A stretch of 64,000 nucleotides of DNA from Metabacillus sediminilitoris (GTDB taxonomy: Bacteria > Bacillota > Bacilli > Bacillales > Bacillaceae), in contig NZ_CP046266.1 in assembly GCF_009720625.1 (NCBI RefSeq), positions 2,055,501 to 2,119,500 on the forward strand. The letters run 5' to 3'. The notes beneath the pieces are model-generated. The model made no database searches and was not told the origin of the DNA. It saw only the letters and a program-made list of their open reading frames with translations. This document shows positions 53,612-62,525 of this stretch, in pieces. A program made the position numbers and the translations under genes. The first letter of the stretch is position 1, and each line of letters begins with the position of its first letter.

Positions 53612-55030
53612 TCAAAGCCCATAACGCTTTTTCTTACGGAAAAGAGTTGTTAAATCCATGCCAAGCATCTCAGCACATTTTTTTAAAGGTTTATAATGTG
53701 ATATATAATAGGATAGAACTTTTTTTTCATGTTCCTCAACCATTTCTTTTAAAGTGCACCCAGTGGTATTTTGGAAATCATCATTATTTACAGTGTTAAT
53801 TTCGTCTCGTTGTTTATTCCGTAAATACGATGGAAGTAATGAGTCATCAATTTCCTCATCATCTGAAATAATAACAAGCCTTTCCACTAAATTTTTCAAC
53901 TCGCGAATATTTCCATGCCAACGATATTCTAATAACAAATCAATCAGAGTGGGCGAGAATGTCTTTTTCATCCTATGTTTTTCGTTAAAAAATGTAAGAA
54001 AATGCATTAAAAGGACGAATATATCCTCCGGCCGCTCACGGAGGGGAGGGATATTAAGAGATAATACATTGATTCTAAAAAAGAGATCTTCCCGAAAACG
54101 TTTTTCTTTTAGCATCTCTTGTAAATTAGCATTGGTGGCAGCAATGACTTTCACATTGATTGGTATCGATTTTGTACTTCCTACTCGATGAATTTTCATA
54201 TCTTGGAGAACCCCTAATAATTTGACCTGCAGAGAATAAGGCATGTCTCCAATTTCATCTAAAAAGATTGTCCCATTATTTGCTACTTCGAATAGCCCAG
54301 CTTTTCCATGACGATTAGCACCGGTAAAAGCACCGGCTTCATATCCAAATAATTCTGATTCAAGGAGATGTTCGGGAATAGCACCGCAGTTTACTTTAAC
54401 AAAAGGTCCTTTCTTATTTCGATCACTTACAGAATGAATGTAATTCGCAAGTACATCCTTACCAACCCCGGATTCACCAAGAATGAGGATAGGGGTATCA
54501 ACAGCAGCAAACTTATTTGCAAGCGAAACAATCTTTTCCATCACAGGACTTCGATAAATAATCTGATTACCATCTACGTTAGAAAGCTGCACTTCATGCA
54601 ATGTTTGTCGATAACTTTTAGTTAGAGCGGTCGTTTCGTCTAAATCACGTTTCAATTTATTCAGTTCCGTAATATCTCTGACATTATTTATAACAAAATG
54701 CAAGTTGTTTTCGTTATCAAAAACCGGAGTTGAAGTGATTAAAGCTTCTATACCAGTAGGATACTTAACAATCGTATTGATCGTCTTTTTCTGTTTAATA
54801 ACATCTATTGCTGCAGCATTTTTTAGCCAACCTTTTTCAACAAGCTCATAGCTCGTATAATTCGTTAACTGGTATGGTGTTAAGCCGGATATTCGCAAGA
54901 ACGCTTTATTATACCAGAGGGTATTGCCTTGCGGGTCTGTTACAGTGATTCCGTCATATAGACTATCTATTAAATTACTAAGTAATATTTGGGATTCAAT
55001 GGGATCTTCAATGATTTTATCTCTATTCAT
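53612..55030 (-). CDS. PAS-domain sigma-54-dependent transcriptional activator
   Basis: A 472-aa enhancer-binding protein of the RocR/LevR-unrelated NtrC class. PAS sensor at about 18-122 (DGITVTDPQGNTLWYNKAFL). AAA+ domain at about 160-385: Walker A GESGVGKD (185-192), GAFTGA loop (233-238) that contacts sigma-54, Walker B TIFLDEIGD (254-262), and the arginine-finger region RFREDLFFRINVL. Fis-type HTH at the C-terminus (CAEMLGMDLTTLFRKKKRYG). It should activate the operon starting at 56188 in response to a ligand sensed by the PAS domain. It is transcribed divergently from that operon. Confidence 0.93.
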   Translation of the reverse strand: MNRDKIIEDPIESQILLSNLIDSLYDGITVTDPQGNTLWYNKAFLRISGLTPYQLTNYTSYELVEKGWLKNAAAIDVIKQKKTINTIVKYPTGIEALITSTPVFDNENNLHFVINNVRDITELNKLKRDLDETTALTKSYRQTLHEVQLSNVDGNQIIYRSPVMEKIVSLANKFAAVDTPILILGESGVGKDVLANYIHSVSDRNKKGPFVKVNCGAIPEHLLESELFGYEAGAFTGANRHGKAGLFEVANNGTIFLDEIGDMPYSLQVKLLGVLQDMKIHRVGSTKSIPINVKVIAATNANLQEMLKEKRFREDLFFRINVLSLNIPPLRERPEDIFVLLMHFLTFFNEKHRMKKTFSPTLIDLLLEYRWHGNIRELKNLVERLVIISDDEEIDDSLLPSYLRNKQRDEINTVNNDDFQNTTGCTLKEMVEEHEKKVLSYYISHYKPLKKCAEMLGMDLTTLFRKKKRYGL

Positions 55031-55214
55031 CTTCTACCTCCTGCTCCTCGGCTTATTTACCTAAAAATGAATAAATATTAGAGCTATAGAATCCAAACAA
55101 AATAACGCTAAGAATTTGTAAATTTCGTTTCCAAAAAACAGTCATAACAAAATGAAACAGTTACTAATTTTAAATAATCCTTTTCTAACTGTAGTTGGCA
55201 GATAGACCCCAATA

Positions 55215-55393
55215 ATTCGGATTTCGCAGATATAATTCGGATTTCGCTGATATATCTTGAATTTCGCTGATATATCTTGAATTTCGCTGATATATCTCGG
55301 ATTTCGCTGATATATCATGGATTTCGCTGATATATCTTGAATTTCCCTGATATATCTTGGAATTCGCTGTATATCTCGGATTTCACTGTATGT
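55215..55393. repeat. 20-bp minisatellite, nine units
   Basis: Units start at 55215, 55235, 55255, 55275, 55295, 55315, 55335, 55355 and 55374. Consensus TCTTGAATTTCGCTGATATA with CGG/TGG variants; the eighth unit is 19 bp. Two adjacent units (55255 and 55275) are identical. The tandem array lies 185 bp upstream of the activator start. A minus-strand open frame through it is a by-product of the repeat. Confidence 0.9.
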
Positions 55394-55623
55394 ACGATGA
55401 ATAGAACAGCTTGTTCTATTTATTGCTTCCCATCCGCTCTCAATCAGGTTGCTTGAATGCAGAGGTTTTCTTTCATCGCTTTGAACTTTTTTGTCAGCGC
55501 TTTCATGTTTCCTTATCCATATACGGTTTGTAAAGCGATAAGAAGAAACCAAATTTTATGCTGTAATGTTGTTAAAAGCTGTGAATGTTTACGCAGGAAA
55601 TCAACATGTGGCAATAATGCTAG

Positions 55624-55837
55624 TTTTATCCCATTCTTAACGGGCAGTAAGACTCCCACTTCAAGATTCGAGAGAAACAAAGAAGATTAGCGGGAGATAA
55701 CTGCCCGTAAAGATCCGACGAGCGATTGACTTCCGAGTCAGGCGAAGCCACACGATGTGGCGTATTGTGCGTGATAAGTTTCGCTAACCATCAGTGGGGG
55801 ATGAAGAAAATCCCCACTGATGGAAGTCTCACTTTAT
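55624..55837 (-). repeat. Structured TTTAT-ended repeat, copy C (214 bp)
   Basis: Reverse orientation to copies A and B. Ends TTTATCCCATTC and CTCACTTTAT. It includes ACTGCCCGT/ACGGGCAGT and the CCCCACTGATG hairpin (with one slipped G). The central segment has compensating-type changes relative to copy B (CGCCACATCGTGTGGC), suggesting that a second stem is conserved. Confidence 0.8.
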
Positions 55838-55892
55838 AGTAATTCTACGATTGCAAATATGATAATGTCTTTGCTTCATTATATATCTTTTA

Positions 55893-55918
55893 ACTAGTTG
55901 TTGTCATCGCCAACTAGT
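55893..55918. promoter_or_regulatory. Candidate upstream activating sequence for the sigma-54 activator
   Basis: ACTAGTTG (55893-55900) and its complement CAACTAGT (55911-55918), 10 bp apart, make a two-half-site palindrome about 290 bp before the -24/-12 promoter. Fis-type HTH dimers of sigma-54 activators bind such enhancers. No second copy was found. Confidence 0.5.
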
Positions 55919-56187
55919 AGAAATGAAAAGATAGTGAAATTAATGATTTTCCTCATGAATGCAGCTCGGAAGGTTGCGAACAAGTAAAAAGATCAAGGAA
56001 AGTTAGAAAAAACGAAACTTAAAAAGGAGGAGAATCTTAAGGAGTACCATAAAACAGGAAAATATGTTCTGGTTATGGCGTTTATGCAATAGCAATCTTG
56101 CAATTATCATAGCACTTACGATAGTTTTGTTACCTGCTTCATCAATAAAGAAGATGAAGCATGCCTTCAGTTATCACATTAATCATG
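55919..56187. other. Intergenic between enhancer candidate and sigma-54 promoter
   Basis: Contains AAAAAGGAGGAG (56021-56032) and short hydrophobic frames around 56063-56212, one of which ends inside the promoter. These look like gene debris; no intact gene was recognised. Confidence 0.35.
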
Positions 56188-56205
56188 TTGGCATGAAATT
56201 TGCTA
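56188..56205 (+). promoter_or_regulatory. Sigma-54 (-24/-12) promoter
   Basis: TTGGCATGAAATTTGCTA fits the consensus TTGGCAC-N5-TTGCT. The GG at -24 and GC at -12 are separated by exactly 10 bp. It lies about 150 bp before the first gene of the CoA-ligase/thiolase/TRAP operon, and a sigma-54 activator gene is divergent, so promoter and regulator support each other. Confidence 0.8.
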
Positions 56206-56350
56206 ATTAGTTAAGTGTTGAAAGTCAGAATCTAGTATTGATGCAGTGCACAGGAGTAAGCATGGCATCTTTATTAGTATAGTATCCTATGCTTCTAGGT
56301 ATCTCATTAAGTAAAGAGGCAAGTCATTAAAAGATGAGGAGGGCTTGTTA

Positions 56351-56851
56351 TTGGATATGAAAGAAGTAAAGGTTATGGACAAACTTGAAAATCAATCTCT
56401 TTATGATGAAGAAAACGGTATGATCTTCGGGACGTTAACGACAGGGACTGATTTAATGGAAGGTATTATCCGTGAATATGAAAAATACAACGTAACATCC
56501 GGAATCGTAACCTGCATCGGCTCTGTATCAGAGGCAACATTTGTTAATCCAGAAGTTGATCCGAATGGAAAAGTAATCTACAGTGACCCCATTATTGTGA
56601 AAGGGCCTCTAGAAGTCTTAAATGGGACGGGATTTCTCTGCGTAAATGAGGAAGCCAAAACGGATTGTCACATGCATGCCTCGTATGTAAATACTCAAGG
56701 GATTGTTTCCGGAGGGCATATCGTCTCTGGTAAAAATCCTGTGCTTGTTATGATTGAATTTGCTATTCAGGTTGGAAAGGGTATCCGGGCAGTTCGTGAG
56801 TTCAAACCAGAACTTGGTTTCCAAACGATCCAATTTAGAAGAGGTGAATGA
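56351..56851 (+). CDS. PPC/DUF296-domain protein
   Basis: A 166-aa protein consisting of the PPC (plants and prokaryotes conserved, DUF296) domain: IFGTLTTGTDLMEGIIREYE, SGIVTCIGSVSEATFVNP, HMHASYVNTQG and HIVSGKNPVLVMIE. In plants the domain accompanies AT-hooks; bacterial single-domain forms are trimers that carry a conserved His-rich metal-like site (CHMHASY). Possible starts are TTG 56345, TTG 56351 or ATG 56357; 56351 has the best distance to GGAGGG. First gene of the sigma-54 operon, 4 bp before the CoA ligase. Confidence 0.8.
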   Translation: MDMKEVKVMDKLENQSLYDEENGMIFGTLTTGTDLMEGIIREYEKYNVTSGIVTCIGSVSEATFVNPEVDPNGKVIYSDPIIVKGPLEVLNGTGFLCVNEEAKTDCHMHASYVNTQGIVSGGHIVSGKNPVLVMIEFAIQVGKGIRAVREFKPELGFQTIQFRRGE

Positions 56852-56855
56852 AAAG

Positions 56856-58337
56856 ATGGAGACATTAGGTAAAGTATACCTCAAGTCATTTGATAAATTT
56901 AGTCAGCATCCTTCCTTATATGATGGGAAAAGGACTTATACCTTTGCACAATTAAAGGAGCGTTCATTACGTTTAGCAAATGCTTTACTCTCTCGTGGAT
57001 TAATGAAAGGAGATCGTGTCGCGATTCTCATGTCCAATAGACTGGAACATATCGAATTGGATGTAGCCATTGCTCTTGCGGGACTTATTAAAGTACCTCT
57101 CAATTACAGGCTTCATTTCAAAGAGCATGAATACGCTCTAGAAAACTCAGGAGCAAAAATACTCATTGCAGAAGACCATTTAGTCGGGTCGATACAAAGC
57201 AGCATTCCGATGATACGAGTGGGAGAAGAGTATGAAGCTTGGATGACATCATTTCCCGACAGAGTACCAAAGGTTGAGATTCATGAAGATGATGTCTATG
57301 CGATCATGTATACATCAGGAACAACCGGAAGACCGAAGGGAGCTATGCTAACTCATCGGAATATCCTTTCTTCTTCTTTAACTTTGATCATTGCTTGTGA
57401 TATGACACAAGAGGACATTGTCGGACATGTCGCTCCACTGACACATGGAAGTAACTTTCTTGCTCACAGTGCTTTATTTCTCGGTAGTAAGCAAGTCATT
57501 TTTAATAAGTTTGAACCAGAATATTTTCTTGAGGCCATTGAAAAGGAAAGGATTACGACGGTTTTCTTAGTGCCAACTATGGTGAATCTCATGATTCATG
57601 AAGAAAGCTTTTCAAAAAGGGATCTTAGTTCTTTAAAAACGATCAACATGGCTGGGGCACCGATGGCAGCTAAAAAAATTAAATTGGCTATAGATTTATT
57701 AGGTCCGAAAATTGTAGAAACGTTTGGTCAGGTCGAAGCTCCGATGACGATTACCGTCATGCCGAGACACGAACTGGGTAAAAGACTAACTTCTTGCGGA
57801 GCCACGGGCCCCTTTGTGGACATGAAAATTGTCAATGAAACGGGTGAAGAAGTCCAAGTGGGAGAAATTGGTGAAATTATTTGCAAAGGATCCCTGGTCA
57901 TGAAGGGATATTGGAATAATCTCGAAGCTACAGCAGAAACCCTTAGGGATGGCTGGTTACACACTGGAGATCTAGGTTGGGTTGACGCAGAAGGGTATCT
58001 TCATATCGTGGATCGGAAGAAAGATGTCATCATCAGTGGAGGGGCCAATACGTACCCTCGTGAAGTAGAAGAGGTATTGAATCTTCACCCTTCTGTGAAA
58101 GAAACATGTGTATTCGGCATTCCAGATGAGAAGTGGGGAGAGTCCATTTGTGCACATGTGGTCCTCCGTGAAGGTCATATGGTAACGGAACAGGAACTGA
58201 TCGACCTGTGCAAAAGTCATTTAGCCAGTTTCAAAAAACCAAAGCAACTTCATATTGTCGAGAGTCTTCCGAAAAGTCCTTACGGAAAAATCTTACGCAA
58301 AGAAATACGGGAATCATATAGGAGGAGTATGGTATGA
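56856..58337 (+). CDS. Acyl-CoA synthetase (AMP-forming)
   Basis: A 493-aa class-I adenylate-forming CoA ligase that activates a carboxylic acid with ATP. P-loop YTSGTTGRPKGAML (about 157-170), ETFGQVEAPMTI (A5 region, unusual QVE in place of YGxTE), LHTGDLGWVDAEGYLHIVDR (A7/A8) and the catalytic Lys in KSPYGKILRKEI. An upstream TTG frame from 56754 is inside the PPC gene; ATG 56856 follows GAGGTG. It overlaps the thiolase by 4 bp (ATGA). Substrate unknown; the medium-chain/aromatic acid type is suggested by length. Confidence 0.92.
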   Translation: METLGKVYLKSFDKFSQHPSLYDGKRTYTFAQLKERSLRLANALLSRGLMKGDRVAILMSNRLEHIELDVAIALAGLIKVPLNYRLHFKEHEYALENSGAKILIAEDHLVGSIQSSIPMIRVGEEYEAWMTSFPDRVPKVEIHEDDVYAIMYTSGTTGRPKGAMLTHRNILSSSLTLIIACDMTQEDIVGHVAPLTHGSNFLAHSALFLGSKQVIFNKFEPEYFLEAIEKERITTVFLVPTMVNLMIHEESFSKRDLSSLKTINMAGAPMAAKKIKLAIDLLGPKIVETFGQVEAPMTITVMPRHELGKRLTSCGATGPFVDMKIVNETGEEVQVGEIGEIICKGSLVMKGYWNNLEATAETLRDGWLHTGDLGWVDAEGYLHIVDRKKDVIISGGANTYPREVEEVLNLHPSVKETCVFGIPDEKWGESICAHVVLREGHMVTEQELIDLCKSHLASFKKPKQLHIVESLPKSPYGKILRKEIRESYRRSMV

Positions 58338-59470
58338 GAAATGTCTCTGTCATAGGAACGGGCATGACCAAATTTGGAAAGCATGAAGCTTCTGTGAAAT
58401 CCCTTGCTTTAGCCGCTTGCAGGGAGGCCCTGCTGGAAGCAGGAAGTCCTAAGGTGGATGCGATTTATGTAGGGAATTTTTTAGGCGGACTATTATCGGG
58501 ACAAGAAATTATCGGGTCAATCTTAGCAAAAGAATTAGGGTTGGGACCAATCCCGGCTACGAAAATGGAAGGAGCTTGTGCTTCAGGAGGTATTGCGTTT
58601 CGTCACGCGTATCATATGATCGCATCCGGTGTACATGAGACCGTATTGGTCGTAGGTGTGGAGAAAATGACCCAAGCACCGACGAACGTGGTGACTCAAG
58701 CAATTAATTCAGCAATGGATAATGATTCAAATGAAGGGATATCTGGACTTACCTTTCCAGGATTTTTTGGAGTCGTTGCCAACAGGTATATGTACGAATA
58801 TGGAGCTGGTGAAGAACATTTGGCCATGGTCTCCCTTAAAAATCGAGAATACGCGATGAATAACCCAAAAGCGCAGTTCAGAAAAGAAACTAGCCTTGAA
58901 GAAATCATGCATGCTCGTCCAATTACTGCACCCCTTGGACTATTCCATTGCTCACCGATTACGGATGGAGCAGCCGCTGTGGTGATAACCTCGAGAGATG
59001 AAGGAGTAAAGGTGATTTCCTCAAGTCAAGCTTCTGGACCGCCGCTCATGCAAGATATTCCTGACCTGCTAAGCATTGGGGCAATTCAGGAATCTGCACG
59101 CCAAGCCTATAGTCAGGCAGGGGTGGGCCCGAACGATATTGATGTCGCTGAACTCCATGATTGTTTTGCGATGACCGAAATCCTAGCGATTGAAGACTTA
59201 GGTTTCTTTGAAAAGGGAACAGGCTGGAAAGCGATTGAAAGCGGTTTAACGAAGCAGGGTGGGAAGGTTCCTATCAACACCAGTGGAGGGTTAATCTCAC
59301 GTGGACATCCGATAGGAGCCACCGGTATAGCTCAAATCGTTCAAATTGTGAATCAACTTCAAGGAAGAGCGGTCAACCAAGTTGAAGGAGCTAGAATTGG
59401 GTTGGCGCAAAACCTTGGGGGAACTGGAGCTTATTCGACGGTCCATATTTTTGAAGGAAAGGGGCTGTAA
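58334..59470 (+). CDS. Thiolase-family protein (lipid-transfer/acetyl-CoA acetyltransferase type)
   Basis: A 378-aa thiolase-superfamily enzyme. Nucleophile C82 in MEGACASGGIAFR, NTSGGLISRGHPIGATG with the catalytic His near 315, and a C-terminal AQNLGGTGAYSTVHIF in which the usual second Cys (CxG) is not present. This is the pattern of SCP2/Ltp-type thiolases that work with a DUF35 partner, encoded next. Likely role: thiolytic or retro-aldol cleavage of the CoA ester made by the preceding ligase. Confidence 0.9.
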   Translation: MRNVSVIGTGMTKFGKHEASVKSLALAACREALLEAGSPKVDAIYVGNFLGGLLSGQEIIGSILAKELGLGPIPATKMEGACASGGIAFRHAYHMIASGVHETVLVVGVEKMTQAPTNVVTQAINSAMDNDSNEGISGLTFPGFFGVVANRYMYEYGAGEEHLAMVSLKNREYAMNNPKAQFRKETSLEEIMHARPITAPLGLFHCSPITDGAAAVVITSRDEGVKVISSSQASGPPLMQDIPDLLSIGAIQESARQAYSQAGVGPNDIDVAELHDCFAMTEILAIEDLGFFEKGTGWKAIESGLTKQGGKVPINTSGGLISRGHPIGATGIAQIVQIVNQLQGRAVNQVEGARIGLAQNLGGTGAYSTVHIFEGKGL

Positions 59471-59472
59471 TA

Positions 59473-59790
59473 ATGGATATGACCTTATTATCTTGTGAAG
59501 GCTGCATGAAAGACTTTATTTCACCGCAGTACATGTGTCCCCATTGTTATAGTGAGGAACTAGTAGAAACAAAGGTAAGCGGCAGAGGCCGGATTTATTC
59601 TTATACAACAATATATGCTGCACCAGAAAGGTTAGCTGCGGAGGCTCCTTATCATGTTATTTTAGTAGACCTGGATGAGGGTCTACGCGTGACAGCCCGC
59701 CTTGTTGAGGGGGAACCTTGCATTAATCAGGAGGTTAAGCTTTGTAAAAAAGAAGATTCAATCTATTGGTTCGAACAAATAAATAATTAA
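59473..59790 (+). CDS. DUF35 zinc-ribbon/OB-fold protein
   Basis: A 105-aa acyl-CoA-associated protein. The N-terminal zinc ribbon is CEGCMKDFISPQYMCPHC and the OB fold has GRGRIYSYTTIYAAPERLAA and VDLDEGLRVTARLVEGE. DUF35 proteins bind thiolase-like enzymes and the acyl-CoA substrate as a fixed complex. The start is 2 bp after the thiolase stop, consistent with equimolar synthesis of a complex. Confidence 0.92.
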   Translation: MDMTLLSCEGCMKDFISPQYMCPHCYSEELVETKVSGRGRIYSYTTIYAAPERLAAEAPYHVILVDLDEGLRVTARLVEGEPCINQEVKLCKKEDSIYWFEQINN

Positions 59791-59812
59791 ATCTCTTAAG
59801 GAGGAAATGAAG

Positions 59813-60580
59813 ATGTTTCAAAAACTTAGAAATAAAGTATCTATTGTAACTGGAAGCGCACGTGGAATCGGTGCAGCTGCAGCCATCGCATTAGCGAAAG
59901 AGGGTTCTCATATTGTGCTTGTTGATCTATTAGACTGCAAACATACGAAACAACAAATTAATGAAGTAAACCCTGAAGTTGAAGTGTTATCTTTCAGTAT
60001 CGACATCAGAGAAAGAGAACAAGTTGTTAATGTAGTAAATCAAACGGTTGAACATTTTAAACGTGTGGATGTTGTGGTGAACAATGCTGGTACTTGTTCC
60101 CGTCTAGATTTAGAGCACATGACGGATGAGATGTGGTTCAGAGATATTGATACCAACCTTAGGGGTACATTTCTTTTTTGCCAGGCAGCCATTTATCCCC
60201 ATATGAAAAAACAAGGATTTGGGAAATTGATCAATATTAGCTCGATTTCAGGGATTATGGGTGGTCCTTTATCCGGTAATAAAGGAGAGAATGGTGACGA
60301 TGGTCGTTCTGGTCCAGCATATGCTGCATCAAAAGGTGGTGTTATTGCCATGACGAAATGGATTGCCAAAGAAGTTGGCGAGCTCGGAATTAATTGTAAT
60401 AGCATTGCACCAGGACCGATAGAAACTGCGATTACTCAAGGAATGAATTATCAATTAAACCAAGCGATAAAAAGAATGGGCAATCCAGAAGACATAGCTG
60501 ATGCAGTTGTGTATTTAGCTTCTGCAGATTATGTAACAGGTGAAGTGATAAAGGTATGTGGAGGGGCAGCTATAGGCTAA
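59813..60580 (+). CDS. SDR-family dehydrogenase 1
   Basis: A 255-aa classical short-chain dehydrogenase. TGSARGIG at about 13-20, NNAGTC near 90, catalytic Ser in NISSISGIMGG and YAASKGG. AAGGAGGAA precedes two in-frame ATGs; 59813 has the better 8-bp spacing. An insertion of ~12 residues (GNKGENGDDGRSG) precedes the catalytic Tyr. Probably oxidises a beta-hydroxyacyl or ring hydroxyl intermediate of the pathway. Confidence 0.92.
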   Translation: MFQKLRNKVSIVTGSARGIGAAAAIALAKEGSHIVLVDLLDCKHTKQQINEVNPEVEVLSFSIDIREREQVVNVVNQTVEHFKRVDVVVNNAGTCSRLDLEHMTDEMWFRDIDTNLRGTFLFCQAAIYPHMKKQGFGKLINISSISGIMGGPLSGNKGENGDDGRSGPAYAASKGGVIAMTKWIAKEVGELGINCNSIAPGPIETAITQGMNYQLNQAIKRMGNPEDIADAVVYLASADYVTGEVIKVCGGAAIG

Positions 60581-60864
60581 TTCAAAAGAGGTAATGAAAT
60601 GAAATTTTACCGGCAAAATTGTAAAATATTATTTTACTTATTTGATAGATACTAGCAAGGGAAGTGATGGTAAAAGTTTAATAGGAAGTTGTATATCATT
60701 GTGTAGTTTTGTGCAGTTCGATTTTCCTTAGATCAACTTATAAGCTAGGACGGCACCTGATTAGTATATATTTACAGAATTTTCTTTTGTTAAAGGGTCG
60801 GAGTTGAAATTACAATACCCAAGTCAATGTAAACAAAACCATCACGTAAAAAGGGGGGATGATT

Positions 60865-61635
60865 TTGAACAGCAATCGAAAAATTGCCCTCATTACGGGG
60901 GCAGCGAGGGGATTAGGATTACAAATTGCAAAGGAACTGGGAGTAAACGATTATGAAGTGGTTTTATTGGACCGGAGGGAGGAACTCTTAGCTCAGTCCG
61001 TAGGAAAGTTGAAAGATCTTAGAATTAATGCATATGGACTGGGGTGTGATTTGTCAAACATCGATGAGATTTCAAGTGTAGTCGATGATGTGGTTCATTC
61101 AATAGGCTCACCTCATGTATTAGTTAATAATGCAGGGGTCAATCAAGTTAAGCCTCTCCAAGATGTTACTTCGGAAGACTGGGATTTCGTTATGGATATT
61201 AATCTGAAAGCTTCTTTTTTTCTCATGCAAGCGGTCGTTCCCTTCATGTCCAAGGGGAGCTCCATTATTAATATTTCATCCATTGCGGCAAACAGTCCGA
61301 GACCTTTATCGGTCGCTTATGCGGCTTCTAAAGCAGGGTTGATCAGTATGACAAAAACAGCGGCAGTCGCTTTTGCAGACAAAGGCATTAGGGTAAACGC
61401 GATCTGTCCTGGTGCGATGGAGACACACCTGCTGGGAGAAATGTCGGAATCAATGGGAGATATTTCGGGCGTTCAACCCAAGCAGGCACTAATGGATTAT
61501 GTCGGACATATCCCTTTAGGAAGAATCGGATTTCCTCAGGAAGTTGCACAGTCTGTCGTTTTTTTAGCATCTCCTGCATCAAGCTATATCACGGGGCAGT
61601 CGATAAATATATGTGGAGGATTAACATTGAAATAA
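60865..61635 (+). CDS. SDR-family dehydrogenase 2
   Basis: A 256-aa classical [19 protein letters not shown] near 11-26, [30 protein letters not shown] with Ser/Tyr/Lys, and a C-terminal [15 protein letters not shown]. An ATG at 60859 touches the AAAGGGGGG site; the TTG at 60865 has better spacing. A 284-bp gap without recognised features separates it from SDR 1, so it may have its own promoter. It is distinct in sequence from SDR 1. Confidence 0.9.
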   Translation: MNSNRKIALITGAARGLGLQIAKELGVNDYEVVLLDRREELLAQSVGKLKDLRINAYGLGCDLSNIDEISSVVDDVVHSIGSPHVLVNNAGVNQVKPLQDVTSEDWDFVMDINLKASFFLMQAVVPFMSKGSSIINISSIAANSPRPLSVAYAASKAGLISMTKTAAVAFADKGIRVNAICPGAMETHLLGEMSESMGDISGVQPKQALMDYVGHIPLGRIGFPQEVAQSVVFLASPASSYITGQSINICGGLTLK

Positions 61636-61850
61636 TCGATCATGATCTACTTGTCATTGCTTATGACTCTTAAACATTTGATATCTATTTCTGGTACACT
61701 ATTGCAATTTATATCTACGGAATAATTGTATTCAGGAATGTTTAAATTTTTAGTTAAATTTAAATTCACGTGGTTCTACTGTCCTTTAGTAGATAGATCC
61801 ATTTATAGACCCTATTATCTATTTCTTAATTTTACTTGGTATTTTTTATA

Positions 61851-61892
61851 GTAATATTGCCATATTCTGCAAAAATACAATGGCAATATTGC
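61851..61892. repeat. Inverted repeat GTAATATTGCCAT
   Basis: TAATATTGCCAT (about 61852-61863) is complementary to ATGGCAATATT(G) (about 61880-61891) with a ~16-nt spacer. Not followed by a T run, so more likely an operator or decayed element than a terminator. Confidence 0.45.
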
Positions 61893-62015
61893 AAAAGTGA
61901 GAGGAAATATTTAAATGTTAGTAGAAAGTTATAGATTGTATCACATGTAATAACCGAGATGTGGCATTAGTTTATTGAAACACTGCTTATTGGTATGGAA
62001 CTTGCAAAAGTATTT

Positions 62016-62041
62016 AATAAGGATAAGGATAAGGATAAGGA
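62016..62041. repeat. Short tandem repeat (GGATAA)n
   Basis: Four contiguous GGATAA-type hexamers, ending GGAAAAGG. A slippage-prone microsatellite about 490 bp upstream of the TRAP transporter gene. Confidence 0.85.
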
Positions 62042-62228
62042 AAAGGGGGGACACAGAACAATAGTCATTTACATAAAGAGGGAAATAGAAAATCCGTTGG
62101 TTAGACGATATGAAAAACATCATTGAATAACGAACAGGTAACGGAGCTTCCTGTGCTTATACACATACTCCAAAGTGCAGTGTTTGTCATTTTCCTCCCT
62201 AAAAAATGAAACCGCTAACAAAAAAGGA

Positions 62229-62467
62229 TTGATATTGCTGTTAATCATGCGGGTACCTGCGGCCGGGTGGATTTAACGAACAGCCCAGATGATATCTTGA
62301 TCCTGGATTTAGGCACCAATTTACGAGGCACCTTTATATTCACCCGGTTAGTCATCCATCCCATTTTAAAGGATAGCAATGAAACAATCGTATCGTATAC
62401 CTACTACTCTAGCGAAACGAGGATATTTAGTTTAGGTAATGAACTTCCTGGATGGAAGAAGAACTGA
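62229..62467 (+). pseudogene. SDR remnant related to dehydrogenase 1
   Basis: The frame IDIAVNHAGTCGRVDLTNSP, then LGTNLRGTFIFTRLVIHPIL, parallels VDVVVNNAGTCSRLDLEHMT and DTNLRGTFLFCQAAIYPHM of SDR 1. It diverges into unrelated residues and stops at 62467. Likely a partial, decayed duplicate of the operon's own SDR gene or of a close relative. Confidence 0.7.
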
Positions 62468-62525
62468 ATTAGCATTCTTCAATTTTAGTAATAACAAAGT
62501 TAAATCTAAAAAGGGGGTAGGGAGT

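Larger units (their letters stand above)
61636..62228. other. Intergenic, AT-rich
   Basis: No gene. It includes an inverted pair TAATATTGCCAT/ATGGCAATATT at about 61851-61892 and the hexanucleotide array at 62016-62041. Confidence 0.4.

Noticed and set aside
55215..55393. Possible CRISPR array
   Set aside because: The units are contiguous with no spacers and no cas genes are near. It is a tandem minisatellite.
55142..55552. A 136-codon open frame on the minus strand
   Set aside because: Most of it is the translation of the 20-bp minisatellite (RYISEIQDISAK-type repeats). It lacks a ribosome binding site and known homology, so it was not called a gene.
56063..56212. A 49-codon hydrophobic frame before the sigma-54 operon
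   Set aside because: Weak ribosome binding site, and the frame runs through the -24/-12 promoter. Probably chance or debris.
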